Below, piece by piece: positions 17,109-28,586 of a stretch of 64,000 nucleotides of DNA. The stretch spans positions 868,001 to 932,000 of the forward strand of contig NZ_VFPM01000003.1 in NCBI RefSeq assembly GCF_006716675.1. Direction: 5' to 3'. The position numbers were made by a program, and so were the translations under genes. Below the pieces are notes generated by a model that worked only from the letters and a program-made list of their open reading frames with translations, ran no database searches and was not told the origin of the DNA. Position 1 is the first letter of the stretch. Each line of letters opens with the position of its first letter. This stretch comes from Humibacillus xanthopallidus. Lineage in GTDB: Bacteria > Actinomycetota > Actinomycetes > Actinomycetales > Dermatophilaceae.

Positions 17109-18535
17109 ATGTCGTCGCGTATGCCGTCCGCCACCGTCAACGGGATCCCGCTCGGCCTCGAGGGGGTGTCCCCGACGACGAACGCCCTCGACTGGCTGCG
17201 CTCCCGCGGCCTCACAGGCGCCAAGGAGGGTTGCGCCGAGGGCGAGTGTGGAGCGTGCGCCGTGCTCGTCGCACGCCCCGGTCGCTCCGGCGACAGCACC
17301 ACGGAGTGGACCGCCGTCAACTCCTGCCTCATGCCCGCGGCCTCCCTCGACGGGCAGGAGGTCGTGACCGTCGAGGGCCTCGGCTCCCCCGATGACCTGC
17401 ATCCCGTGCAGCGCGAGCTGGCAGTTCGGGGCGGATCGCAGTGCGGCTTCTGCACCCCCGGTTTCGTGTGCAGCCTCGCGGCAGAGTTCTACCGGGCCGA
17501 CCGCGCCGACGCCGGCTGCGATGCCCATGCCCTGTCCGGCAACCTCTGCCGGTGCACGGGCTACCGGCCGATCCAGGACGCCGCAGACGCCCTCGGTATG
17601 CCTTCCGGTGACGACCCGCTCGGCCGCCGTCGTGAGGCTCCGGCCCCCGGTGCGGTGCCGACCCGGCTCGTGGGTGCGGCCGGCACGTACGCCCGGGCCG
17701 CCGACCTGACCGACGCCTGCACGCTCCTGGCCGAGCACCCCGAGGCGGTGCTCGTCGCGGGGTCGACCGACTGGGGCGTCGAGGTCAACCTGCGGGCGGC
17801 CCGCTCAGCCTTCGTCATCGGCATCGACCGCGTGCCGGAGCTGCGCGACCTCGACGAGGACGGTGACGCGATCACCATCGGTGCGGGCCTCACCCTGTCG
17901 GAGATCGAGCGGCGACTCGGCGGGCGAGTCCCCCTGCTGGCCGAGCTGCTGCCCCAGTTCGCCTCGCGCCTCATCCGCAACGGCGCGACCCTCGGCGGCA
18001 ACCTCGCGACGGCGTCACCGATCGGCGACGCCGCACCGGTTCTGCTTGCCCTGGAGGCCGAGGTGATCCTCACCTCCTCGAGCGGGGAGCGAACGCTCCC
18101 GATCAGCGAGTTCTTCACGGGCTATCGCCAGACGGTGCGCCGCGCGGACGAGCTCATCCGTGCCGTGCGGATTCCCTTGCCGCTCAGCCCGATCAGCGCC
18201 TTTCACAAGATCGCGAAGCGACGATTCGACGACATCAGCGGCGTCGCCATCGCCTTCGCCCTCGACGTTCGCGACGGCACGGTCGCCCGGGCCCGCATCG
18301 GCCTCGGTGGGGTGGCCGCCACTCCGCTCCGCGCTCTCGCGACCGAGCGGTCCCTCGAAGGTCACGCGTGGTCGGAGTCGACCGTGGAGGCGGCCGCCGA
18401 GGTGCTGCGTGGCGAGGGCACGCCGATCGACGACCTCCGCGCCTCGGCCGCCTACCGCCGGGCCATGCTCGGCACCTCCCTGCTGCGGCTGCATGCCGAG
18501 CAGGGGCACCCGGGGCGCACCGAGGGGGCTCGCGC

Positions 18536-18539
<4 letters not shown>
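17109..18539 (+). CDS. xdhA: Xanthine dehydrogenase small subunit (2Fe-2S/FAD)
   Basis: 476 residues. Two [2Fe-2S] sites are visible: CAEGECGACAVL with a later NSC (residues about 38-80) and CGFCTPG...CRCTGY (about 115-155). The FAD-binding domain (VLVAGSTDWGVEVN, RNGATLGGNLATASPIGDAAP) follows, then the C-terminal CO-dehydrogenase-like domain. It receives electrons from the molybdenum subunit in hypoxanthine/xanthine oxidation to urate. It is the first gene of a four-gene operon: its TGA overlaps the xdhB ATG (ATGA). ATG 17109 could be leaderless (a TACGTC-like box). ATG 17121 is an alternative. Regulation by a local regulator is not visible. Confidence 0.92.
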
Positions 18540-21015
<2,476 letters not shown>

Positions 21016-21019
<4 letters not shown>

Positions 21020-21843
21020 GCTGGCTCCGGGCGGTCCAGGCCCTGCGCGACCAGCGCCACCCCGGAGTCCTCGTGACCGTCGCCGACGTGCGAGGTCACG
21101 CCCCGCGTGACTCCGGCGCCAAGATGGTCGTATCCGCCGCCGAGGCGTGGGGCACGATCGGCGGGGGCAACCTCGAGGCGACGGCGCTGGCCCGGGCACG
21201 CGCGATGCTCGAGGCCGCCACCGCCGCGCCGGTCACCCTCACCGTGTCGCTCAGCGACAAGGCGCCGAGCGAGCACGGCCAGCAGTGTTGCGGTGGCGAG
21301 GTCTCACTCCTGCTGGAGCCGCTGCCCGTCGTGCCCGCGGTGGCGGTCTTCGGCGTCGGGCACGTCGGGCTGGAGCTCGCCCGCATCCTCGCGCGGCACG
21401 ACCTCGACCTCCACCTCGTGGACTCGCGCGCCGCAGCACTCGAGCCCGCTCGTCTCGCGGTTCTCGACGATGCCGTGGCTCAGGTCCACCTCCACCACTC
21501 CCCCGTGCCCGAGGTCGTGCTCGGCCAGGTGCCGGCCGGCACCCATGTGCTCGTCATGACGCACGACCATGCCGAGGACGCCGCCCTCTGCGACGCCGCA
21601 CTCCGTTGTGGGCACCTCGGCTCGATCGGCCTCATCGGCTCCACGGCGAAGTGGGCCCGCTTCGAGGCGCTCCTGCGCCGCGAGGGCCACGACGACGACG
21701 CGGTGCGCCGCATCCAGAGCCCGATCGGGTTGGCCGGCATGACGGGCAAGGATCCCGCCACCGTGGCCCTCTCGGTTGCCGCCGACCTCCTGCTGCGGAG
21801 CCAACGCGGCGCGCACGCCGGCGGATCGGTGCTCCCGTCGTGA
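21016..21843 (+). CDS. xdhC: XdhC: molybdenum cofactor sulfuration/insertion protein
   Basis: 275 residues of the XdhC/CoxI family: GSGAKMVVSAAEAWGTIGGGNLEA-type N-terminus, the CCGGEV motif (about residue 94) and a Rossmann-like domain with GVGHVGLEL (about 115). XdhC binds molybdenum cofactor and delivers it, after sulfuration, to xanthine dehydrogenase. It overlaps xdhB by 4 bases (ATGA), and its TGA overlaps the guaD GTG, supporting one transcript. A 4-base overlap at every junction of the operon suggests coupled translation. Confidence 0.9.
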
Positions 21844-23195
21844 CCATCGTGAGGGGCACCTTCCTCGACACCCCGACGGGCGAGAGCGCCGTGGGGGCCG
21901 AGCTGCGCGTCGCGACCGACGCCGCGCTGCGCGTCGTCGAGGGCACCATCGTCGAACGTGGCTCGTGGGCCGAGCTCAGCGGCCGGCATGCGGACGACGT
22001 GCTCGACCTGCGCGAGGGCCTCGTGCTTCCGGGTCTCGTCGACACCCACGTCCACTACCCGCAGGTGCGCGTCATCGGCGGCCTCGGCCTGCCCCTGCTC
22101 GAGTGGCTCGACGCCGTCGCCCTGCCCGAGGAGGCGCGCCTCGCGTCGACCGACCACGCCCGGGCCGTCGCGACCGAGTTCGTCAGTGGGCTCGCGGCGT
22201 CCGGCACCACGACCGCACTCGTCTTCGGCGCGCACTTCGCGAGCGCCGTCGACGTGCTCTTCGAGGAGGTGGAGCGCGTCGGCCTTCGCGTCACGGCCGG
22301 GCTCGTCGTCAGCGACCGCGGCCTCCCGGAGCCGCTGCTCACGACGCCCGAGCGCGCCTACGACGAGTCGATCGCGCTCGCGCGACGGTGGCACCGCCCC
22401 GTGAGCCCGGGCCGCGCCGGCCGCACGAGGTATGCCGTGACACCGCGCTTCTCGTACGGCGCGAGCGACGAGCTGCTCGAGTCGTGCCAAGCGGTGCTCA
22501 AGGATGTGCCCGGCTCGCGGTTCACGTCCCACGTCAATGAGAGCCAAGCCGAGATCGCCTCTGTCGCAACGCTTTTCCCAGACGCCATCGACTACGTCGA
22601 CACCTACGACCGGCACGGCGTGATCGGACCGTCATCGGTGCTGGCTCATGACGTGCACCCGACCGACCGCGAGCTGCGCGTCCTCGCGGGGCAGGGTGCG
22701 ACGGTCGCCCACTGCCCCACGAGCAATGCCGCCCTCGGCAGTGGGCCCTTCCCGCTGGGCGACCACGTGCGGCACGGGGTGCGCGTCTCGCTCGGGTCGG
22801 ATGTCGGGGCCGGCACGGGCTTCTCGCTCTTCAAGGAGGGCCTGCAGGCGTACTTCACGCAGCAGCTCCTCGGTGACGCGGGCCAGCCGCTCGCACCGGC
22901 AGACCTGCTGCACCTCGTGACCCGCTCCGGCGCGCTCGCCCTCGGCCTCGATGGTGAGGTGGGTGACCTGTCGGTCGGCAAGGCATTCGACGCGCTCTGG
23001 CTCCGGCCGTCAGCGACGTCGCCCCTCGCCCTTGCGCTGCGGCACGCAGGATCGGCAACGGAGGCCGTCGCCCGGGTGTTCGCCCTGGCCGGTCCGGCCG
23101 ACGTCGCCGGGGTCTGGGTCGCCGGCCATCCCGTCATGGGCGAGCACGACACCCCCGAGCACGACACCCACGAGCGAGGCACCCGCAGGCCGTGA
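21840..23195 (+). CDS. guaD: Guanine deaminase
   Basis: 451 residues, amidohydrolase fold. The metal ligands are visible: HxH in DTHVHYPQ (about residues 66-73), SHVNES, HCPTSNAALGSG and GSDVGAGTGFSLF. These match guanine deaminase, converting guanine to xanthine plus ammonia, the substrate of the adjacent xanthine dehydrogenase. GTG 21840 overlaps the xdhC stop (GTGA). A short C-terminal repeat (HDTPEHDTHERGT) is lineage-specific. A terminator-like hairpin begins 2 bases past the stop. Confidence 0.92.
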   Translation: MTIVRGTFLDTPTGESAVGAELRVATDAALRVVEGTIVERGSWAELSGRHADDVLDLREGLVLPGLVDTHVHYPQVRVIGGLGLPLLEWLDAVALPEEARLASTDHARAVATEFVSGLAASGTTTALVFGAHFASAVDVLFEEVERVGLRVTAGLVVSDRGLPEPLLTTPERAYDESIALARRWHRPVSPGRAGRTRYAVTPRFSYGASDELLESCQAVLKDVPGSRFTSHVNESQAEIASVATLFPDAIDYVDTYDRHGVIGPSSVLAHDVHPTDRELRVLAGQGATVAHCPTSNAALGSGPFPLGDHVRHGVRVSLGSDVGAGTGFSLFKEGLQAYFTQQLLGDAGQPLAPADLLHLVTRSGALALGLDGEVGDLSVGKAFDALWLRPSATSPLALALRHAGSATEAVARVFALAGPADVAGVWVAGHPVMGEHDTPEHDTHERGTRRP

Positions 23196-23196
23196 G

Positions 23197-23229
23197 CCGC
23201 GAGCCCGTCGGGAGCTGACGGACTCGCGG
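23197..23229 (+). terminator. Terminator of the xdh-guaD operon
   Basis: The arms pair over 7 bp (CCGCGAG/CTCGCGG), one mismatch, then 5 bp (CCGTC/GACGG) around a 7-nt loop, immediately after guaD. Confidence 0.65.
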
Positions 23230-23259
23230 GTCGATCGGGAGCAGCCGGTCGAGACCGCC

Positions 23260-24303
23260 TCAGCGGACGATCATCACCGGGCACTCGGCATTGTGGATGA
23301 CGTTGTGACTGACCGAGCCGAGCAGCAGGCCCTTGAAGCCTCCCCGGCCCCGCGAGCCGACGACGACCAGACCAGCGGTCGAGCCGAGGTCGGCGATGGC
23401 CCGCCCGGGGTTCCCATAGAGCACCTCCGTCGACACCTCGAGATCGGGGTGCTTCGCCTTGGCGAGGCGGACCGCCGCTGCCAGCGCGTCGTCGGCGTGC
23501 TCGCGAAGACTGTGCGCGTGCACCGTGCCCGCGTGGGCCGTCTCCTCGTAGGCCCAGCTGTCGATCGACGGCACCTGCACGACGTGGGCGATGCGCAGCT
23601 CGGCGCCCTCCTCCATCGCGATGTCGGCGGCGGCCTGCACGGCGCGCATGGCTGGCTCCGAGTCGTCGAACCCGACGACCACCGGATGCGAGGCATCCGG
23701 CCGGACGACCTCCGGTAGGCCGTCGTTGATCGAGGCGACCTCGCTCTTCTCGGTGTCCGCCGGCGGCGAGAGCTCGTGGTTCGGCCGGACGACGACGACG
23801 GGGCAGTGCGCGTGGGCGGCGACGGCATACGACGTCGACCCGAGCAGCCCACCCGTGATGCGACCGCGTCCGCGGCTGCCCATCACGACGAGGTCGGCGT
23901 CATTGGAGGCCTCGACGATCTGGGCAGCCGGGCTGCCGAGCCAGTACTGCGTCTGGATCCGCGACGCGTCGAGCGTGTCGCCGGCACGCATGGCGCCGTC
24001 GTCGACGAGCCGCTTGGCCGCGTCCTGGAGCTCGGGCTCCACCTGCGAGGTGTCGAATGCCGGGAAGCCCGGGATGAAGCTGAGGTTGACGCTGTGCAAG
24101 AGGGTCAGGCGGCTCCCGCGCCGTCGCGCCGTGGCTGCGGCCCAGCTGAGAGCGAGCCGCGACTCCGGTGAGCCGTCATAGCCGATGACGACGCCCGCCG
24201 TGCGGACGTGGTGGCCGCCGAACTCGTCGGTGGACGTCGTGTCAGCAGCATCGGTGGGGTGATCGGTGGTGACCGTGGTGCGGTCCGCTTCCTGGCCGTT
24301 CAT
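23260..24303 (-). CDS. Universal stress protein with two UspA domains
   Basis: 347 residues with two tandem Usp domains. Each starts with a VVIGYDGSPES or VVVGFDDSEPA strand, and each ends with the ATP-binding motif G-x2-G-x9-G-[S/T] (GSRGRGRITGGLLGST and GSRGRGGFKGLLLGSV). Two-domain ATP-binding Usp proteins are common in actinobacteria under hypoxia or stress. ATG 24303 follows a GGAGG with a 10-nt spacer. A GTG at 24312 would sit directly on that site and is rejected. The first 30 residues are a variable acidic extension. Confidence 0.9.
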   Translation of the reverse strand: MNGQEADRTTVTTDHPTDAADTTSTDEFGGHHVRTAGVVIGYDGSPESRLALSWAAATARRRGSRLTLLHSVNLSFIPGFPAFDTSQVEPELQDAAKRLVDDGAMRAGDTLDASRIQTQYWLGSPAAQIVEASNDADLVVMGSRGRGRITGGLLGSTSYAVAAHAHCPVVVVRPNHELSPPADTEKSEVASINDGLPEVVRPDASHPVVVGFDDSEPAMRAVQAAADIAMEEGAELRIAHVVQVPSIDSWAYEETAHAGTVHAHSLREHADDALAAAVRLAKAKHPDLEVSTEVLYGNPGRAIADLGSTAGLVVVGSRGRGGFKGLLLGSVSHNVIHNAECPVMIVR

Positions 24304-24412
24304 GGTGAGCACGCCTCCTCGCGAGAGCCGGGACCGTGCTCCCGGCCACCTCCATCATGGCGCGTCCGGCACCCGCGTGGGGCAAGTGGTGACGAGCCAG
24401 ACACGGTGAGCC

Positions 24413-24841
24413 TCAGGAGTCGCGAGCTGCCGCCGTCGCTCGGTCGTTCGCCTTCTGGATGGCCTCGACGAGCTCGTCCTTGCTCATCGACGAGCGTCCC
24501 TTGACGTCGAGCCGCTTGGCGATGTCGTAGAGGTGGGCCTTGCTCGCAAAGGCATCGACCCCGCCCTGGGAGTCACCGTCGTCGCGGTGGGCTCGCGCGG
24601 CCGCGCCGCGCCGGGCGGCCTGCGCGTCGCTCGGCCCCTTGTGCGCCTTCTCCTCCCAGTGGTCGCCCACCTTCTCGAAGCTGTGCTTGAGCGACGCGAA
24701 AGCGGTGCGGTGCGCCCGCTCGCCCTCGCCGTACTGCTCCACCGCGGCGTCGTGCGTCGCGCGCCACGTGTCCTGAGCCTTGGTCGACGACCGCTGGATC
24801 GTCGAGGGCATGTCGTCGTCACCTCTGCGCTTCGTGGGCAT
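24413..24841 (-). CDS. ChaB domain plus Rho N-terminal domain protein
   Basis: 142 residues. The first 75 match ChaB-type proteins (MPSTIQRSSTKAQDTWRATHDAAVEQYGEGERAHRTAF...KVGDHWEEK); ChaB was first described as a regulator of a cation antiporter. The C-terminal 40 residues match the Rho N-terminal SAP-like fold (KAHLYDIAKRLDVKGRSSMSKDELVEAIQKAND), which usually contacts nucleic acid. ATG 24841 follows AGGAG with a 7-nt gap. Starts further up to 25066 overlap the upstream gene and are rejected. The combination is common in Micrococcales. The function is unproven. Confidence 0.83.
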   Translation of the reverse strand: MPTKRRGDDDMPSTIQRSSTKAQDTWRATHDAAVEQYGEGERAHRTAFASLKHSFEKVGDHWEEKAHKGPSDAQAARRGAAARAHRDDGDSQGGVDAFASKAHLYDIAKRLDVKGRSSMSKDELVEAIQKANDRATAAARDS

Positions 24842-24905
24842 GACACTGCTCCTGCCGTATGCCGTTGGCTTCCTCCTGCTCGCTACCCACCCCTCGTGCT
24901 TCCGG

Positions 24906-26318
24906 TCACGTCGCGGACGGGGCGCGGGCGCCCACCACGGCGGCGGCCCGGAGGATGGCGTCCGCAGACAGGTCGATGTCGTCCTCGGTCGTCGTCGCGT
25001 TGGACACCGAGACGCGGATGAGGCGCTGGCCGTGCCACGTCGTGCCCCCGACCCAGCACGTGCCATCGCGCTGCACCTCGGCGATGACGGCGTCGGTGTG
25101 GGCGGTGTCGCCGACGCTCACGAGCAGCTGGTTGAGCACGACATCGTTGTGGATGGTCGCGCCCCCGGCCTCGAGCCGCGCCGCCATCCGGCGCGTCAGG
25201 GCGCACGACCGGTCGACGAGGTCGGCAACGCCGTCTCGCCCGAGCTCGCGCAGGGCGGCCCAGACCGCGAACCCCCGTGCCCGGCGGGAGGACTCGGGGG
25301 TGAGGTCGCCGAGCACGAAGTCCGAGCCGGCGCCCGACCCCGTGAGGTAGGACGCGGCATACGACATCGTGGCTGCGTGGAGCGCGGCATCGGCGCAGAA
25401 GGCCAGACCGCTGTCATAGGGCACGTTGAGCCACTTGTGGGCGTCGGTGCCCCACGAGTCGGCGGCCTCTACCCCGTCGAGCAGGTGAGCGGTGCGCGGG
25501 CTGGCAGCGGCCCAGAGGCCGAAGGCCCCGTCGACGTGCACCCAGCCGCCGACGCGACGGGCCAGCGGGATCGCCGCGCTGAGGTTGTCGCAGGCGCCCG
25601 TGTTGACGTTTCCCGCCTGGAGGCAGACGATCACCGGCTCGCCCGCGAGAACGTCGAGGGCGCGGCCGAGAGCCTCGACGTCGATGGCCCCCTGGCTCGT
25701 CGCCGGGACGGGGTGAATGACCGAGGTGCCGAAGCCGAGCAGCCGTGCCGCGCGGTCGATCGTGGCGTGCCGCTCCTCGCTCGCGACGATCGCGACACGC
25801 GGCGCACCGAAGAGGCCCTCGCGCTCGACGTCCCAGCCGACATCGGCGAGCACGCGGTGACGGCCGACGGCGAGCCCGACGGTGTTGGCCGCCTGGGCTC
25901 CCGTGACGAAGCCGACGGATGCCTGCGCCGGAAGGCCCAGCAGCTGCTTGGCCCAGCTGCCGGCCGCGCGCTCGGCTGCCGCCGCGGCGGGCGAGAGCAC
26001 CTCGTTGTAGGCGCACTGGTCCCACCCGGTGGCGAGGATGTCTGCCGCCGTCGCCGCGGGTGAGGACCCGCCGATGACGAAGCCGAAGAAGCGTGGCCCG
26101 ACCGTGCCCACGAGCCCGGGCTCTGCTGCCTCCACGAGCTGACGGACCACCTCGGCGGGCGGGGTCGGCCCTGCCTGCAGGTCACCGTCGCCGCCGAGGG
26201 CCGAGGTCAGCGTGTCCCTGTCGGTGACCGGCTGGACCGGCCGGTTGCCCACCGTGGCGCGATGCCTCGCCCCCACCTCGGCCGCGCTGGTGAGGAGCTG
26301 CTGCAGGTCGACGTCCAT
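24906..26318 (-). CDS. PLP-dependent decarboxylase of the aromatic-amino-acid/glutamate type
   Basis: 470 residues, group II PLP decarboxylase family. The PLP lysine lies in DAHKWLN (about residue 295). Other landmarks are TGAQAANT, the HVDGAFG aspartate, and the terminal LNQLLVS. Such enzymes decarboxylate amino acids or cysteine-sulfinate-like substrates. The substrate here cannot be told. ATG 26318 has GGAGGAG about 10 nt upstream. An earlier start at 26390 is rejected, as it crosses the upstream terminator hairpin and lacks conservation. Confidence 0.85.
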   Translation of the reverse strand: MDVDLQQLLTSAAEVGARHRATVGNRPVQPVTDRDTLTSALGGDGDLQAGPTPPAEVVRQLVEAAEPGLVGTVGPRFFGFVIGGSSPAATAADILATGWDQCAYNEVLSPAAAAAERAAGSWAKQLLGLPAQASVGFVTGAQAANTVGLAVGRHRVLADVGWDVEREGLFGAPRVAIVASEERHATIDRAARLLGFGTSVIHPVPATSQGAIDVEALGRALDVLAGEPVIVCLQAGNVNTGACDNLSAAIPLARRVGGWVHVDGAFGLWAAASPRTAHLLDGVEAADSWGTDAHKWLNVPYDSGLAFCADAALHAATMSYAASYLTGSGAGSDFVLGDLTPESSRRARGFAVWAALRELGRDGVADLVDRSCALTRRMAARLEAGGATIHNDVVLNQLLVSVGDTAHTDAVIAEVQRDGTCWVGGTTWHGQRLIRVSVSNATTTEDDIDLSADAILRAAAVVGARAPSAT

Positions 26319-26363
26319 GGGAGGCACGCTCCTCCGGGTCGCACGGGGAGCGCAAGAGACGAC

Positions 26364-26388
26364 GGGGGCCGCACGGCATACGGCCCCC
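26364..26388 (-). terminator. Terminator of the aldo/keto reductase gene
   Basis: GGGGGCCG (26364-26371) pairs with CGGCCCCC (26381-26388), with extended ACGA/TCGT arms outside. It lies 35 bases past the stop at 26423 on the minus strand. The octamer CGGCATAC forms the loop and start of the right arm. Confidence 0.6.
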
Positions 26389-26422
26389 ATCGTCGGTGTC
26401 GTGCGAAGGGTCAGGCGGAGGA

Positions 26423-27433
26423 TCAGGCGACCCGCTGCTGCGGCGCAGTCTCCTTCGTCTTGCCGGGGTCCTTCTCGACGATGTCACCGAGCACGTCGTC
26501 GATGCGCGTCATGAGCTCGGGCTCGAGCTTCACGCCGGCCGCCTTGACGTTCTCGGAGACCTGCTCGGGACGCGAGGCGCCGACGAGCGCTGCGGCGACG
26601 TTGGGGTTCTGGAGGACCCACGCGACGGCGAGCTGCGCCATCGTGAGACCGGCCTCGTCCGCGATCGGCTTGAGGTTCTGCACCCGCGTCAGCACGTCGT
26701 CGTTCATGAAGCGCTTGATCATGTCGGCGCCGCCCTTCTCGTCGGCGGCCCGCGATCCCTCCGGCGCCTGCTGGCCCGGCTGGTACTTGCCGGTCAGCAC
26801 ACCCTGCGCGATGGGGCTCCACACGATCTGGCTGACGCCGAGCTCCTCGCACGTCGGCACGACCTCACCCTCGATGACGCGCCAGAGCATGGAGTACTGC
26901 GGCTGGCTCGAGATGAGCTGGAAGCCGAGCTCCTTGGAGAGCTTGACGCCCTCGCGGATCTGCTCGGCGGTCCACTCGCTGACGCCGATGTAGAGCGCCT
27001 TGCCCTGGCGGACGATGTCGGCGAAGGCCTGCATCGTCTCCTCGAGGGGCGTCTCGGTGTCGTAGCGGTGGGCCTGGTAGAGGTCGACGTAGTCGGTCTG
27101 GAGGCGCTTCAGCGAGCCGTTGATCGACTCCATGATGTGCTTGCGCGACAGACCGGTGTCGTTCTTGCCGCCCGGGCCGGTGGGCCAGTAGACCTTCGTG
27201 AAGATCTCGAGGCTCTCGCGCCGCTCGCCCTTGAGGGCGTCGCCGAGGACGGTCTCGGCCTTGGTGTTGGCGTAGACGTCGGCCGTGTCGAAGGTGCTGA
27301 TGCCGGCGTCGAGCGCTGCCTGCACGCACTGGGTGGCGACGTCGTTCTCGACCTGTGAGCCGTGGGTGAGCCAGTTGCCGTAGGTGATCTCGGAGATCTT
27401 GAGTCCGCTGTTGCCGAGGTATCGGAATTCCAT
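26423..27433 (-). CDS. Aldo/keto reductase of the potassium-channel-beta (AKR6) type
   Basis: 336 residues. It begins MEFRYLGNSGLKISEITYGNW and shows the AKR tetrad: Asp/Tyr in DTADVYANTKAE, Lys in IFTKVYW, and His in LYQAHRYD. The pattern FQLISSQPQYSMLWR is typical of the KvB/AKR6 group, which reduces aldehydes using NADPH. ATG 27433 is preceded by TACGGT (27441-27446) with a 7-nt gap, so the mRNA is probably leaderless. The octamer GTATGCCG overlaps this promoter. Confidence 0.9.
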   Translation of the reverse strand: MEFRYLGNSGLKISEITYGNWLTHGSQVENDVATQCVQAALDAGISTFDTADVYANTKAETVLGDALKGERRESLEIFTKVYWPTGPGGKNDTGLSRKHIMESINGSLKRLQTDYVDLYQAHRYDTETPLEETMQAFADIVRQGKALYIGVSEWTAEQIREGVKLSKELGFQLISSQPQYSMLWRVIEGEVVPTCEELGVSQIVWSPIAQGVLTGKYQPGQQAPEGSRAADEKGGADMIKRFMNDDVLTRVQNLKPIADEAGLTMAQLAVAWVLQNPNVAAALVGASRPEQVSENVKAAGVKLEPELMTRIDDVLGDIVEKDPGKTKETAPQQRVA

Positions 27434-27542
27434 GCTGCCCACCGTATGCCGCGGCGCTGACAACGTTCTGACCGGCTGTCTCGTCGTGCACAATCGGCCG
27501 CCGCGCCGCCGTCACGGGTGTTCCATGGAGGTGGGAGGGGTC

Positions 27543-28541
27543 GTGGGTCGCCGAGGATGCATGAGGACACGAGCAGGTGCCGGCGCGGTGGCCGTCGCCA
27601 TCGTGCTGGCCCTCGCTGCCTGCCAGGGATCGGAACCGCAGACCACGCCCTCACTGACGTCACCGACCGCCACCGTCTCGACGCCGACGCCCAACCCCAC
27701 GGGCACCGCCCGGCCCACGACCGCGGTGAGCACGGCCGGCACGAGCACGCGGCCTGCCGTCACGTCGTCGGGCCGGAGACCCGTGACGCCGGCGCCCACG
27801 TCCACGAGTCCCAGACCGAGCCCCAGCTCCAGCCCGAGCGCCAGCCCCCGCGTCACCACCAGGGCGCCGACGACTGCGCCGTCGACATGCTCCATCCCGT
27901 CCCGGCTGCTGGGACGCGACCTCGAGAGGCTCGGCACGACACGCAAGGTCGTGGCCCTGACCTTCGACGGCGGTGGCGATGACCAAGGCGTCGCCTCGAT
28001 CCTGCGCACGCTGTCGACCCAGGGCGTGCCGGCCTCCTTCTTCCTCACCGGCGAGTTCGTCGACGACTTCCCCGCGAGCGCCCAGGCGATCGCGGCGCGC
28101 CACCCCGTGGGCAACCACAGCTACCACCACCCCGACCTGACGACGCTCTCCTCGGCAGCGATCCGCACGGAGGTGCGCTCGGCCGCCACCCGCATCAAGG
28201 CCGTCACCGGTCAGGATCCACGGCCGTGGTTCCGCTTCCCGCTCGGCGCGGTCGACGCCCGCACCATCGACGTCGTCAACGCCGAGTGCTACGTGCCGTT
28301 CCGCTGGACGGTCGACACCCTGGGCTGGAAGGGCACCTCCGGCGGCCAGTCCGTGTCGACGGTCGTCGATCGGGTGGTCTCGCGGCTCGTGCCGGGCCAG
28401 ATCGTGCTCATGCACGTGGGCGCGCATCCGACCGACCACTCCACGCTCGACGCCGACGCCCTCCCGCGCATGATCGGCGAGCTGCGAGCCCGCGGCTACT
28501 CCTTCGTCACCCTCGGGGCCGTCATCGGCCCTGCCCCGTGA
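27543..28541 (+). CDS. Polysaccharide deacetylase (NodB-type) lipoprotein
   Basis: About 332 residues. A lipoprotein signal (AIVLALAAC, Cys about residue 27) is followed by a long Thr/Ser/Pro linker and a NodB domain: TFDGGGDD (motif 1), NHSYHHPD (metal-binding H-S-x-x-H), RFPLGAVD and LMHVGAHPTDH. It probably removes N-acetyl or O-acetyl groups from cell-wall polysaccharide at the outer membrane face. The start is uncertain: GTG 27543 has the stronger ribosome site (GGGAGG), and ATG 27561 would give a shorter signal peptide. The aldo/keto reductase is divergent. Confidence 0.85.
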   Translation: MGRRGCMRTRAGAGAVAVAIVLALAACQGSEPQTTPSLTSPTATVSTPTPNPTGTARPTTAVSTAGTSTRPAVTSSGRRPVTPAPTSTSPRPSPSSSPSASPRVTTRAPTTAPSTCSIPSRLLGRDLERLGTTRKVVALTFDGGGDDQGVASILRTLSTQGVPASFFLTGEFVDDFPASAQAIAARHPVGNHSYHHPDLTTLSSAAIRTEVRSAATRIKAVTGQDPRPWFRFPLGAVDARTIDVVNAECYVPFRWTVDTLGWKGTSGGQSVSTVVDRVVSRLVPGQIVLMHVGAHPTDHSTLDADALPRMIGELRARGYSFVTLGAVIGPAP

Positions 28542-28586
28542 CGGATCGGGTGGTTCCCCCGGGGTCACAACGGGTACTCCGGGCCC

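Noticed and set aside
18368..18535. Upstream extension of xdhB
   Set aside because: The family starts at ATG 18536, which also gives the 4-base overlap shared by other operon junctions.
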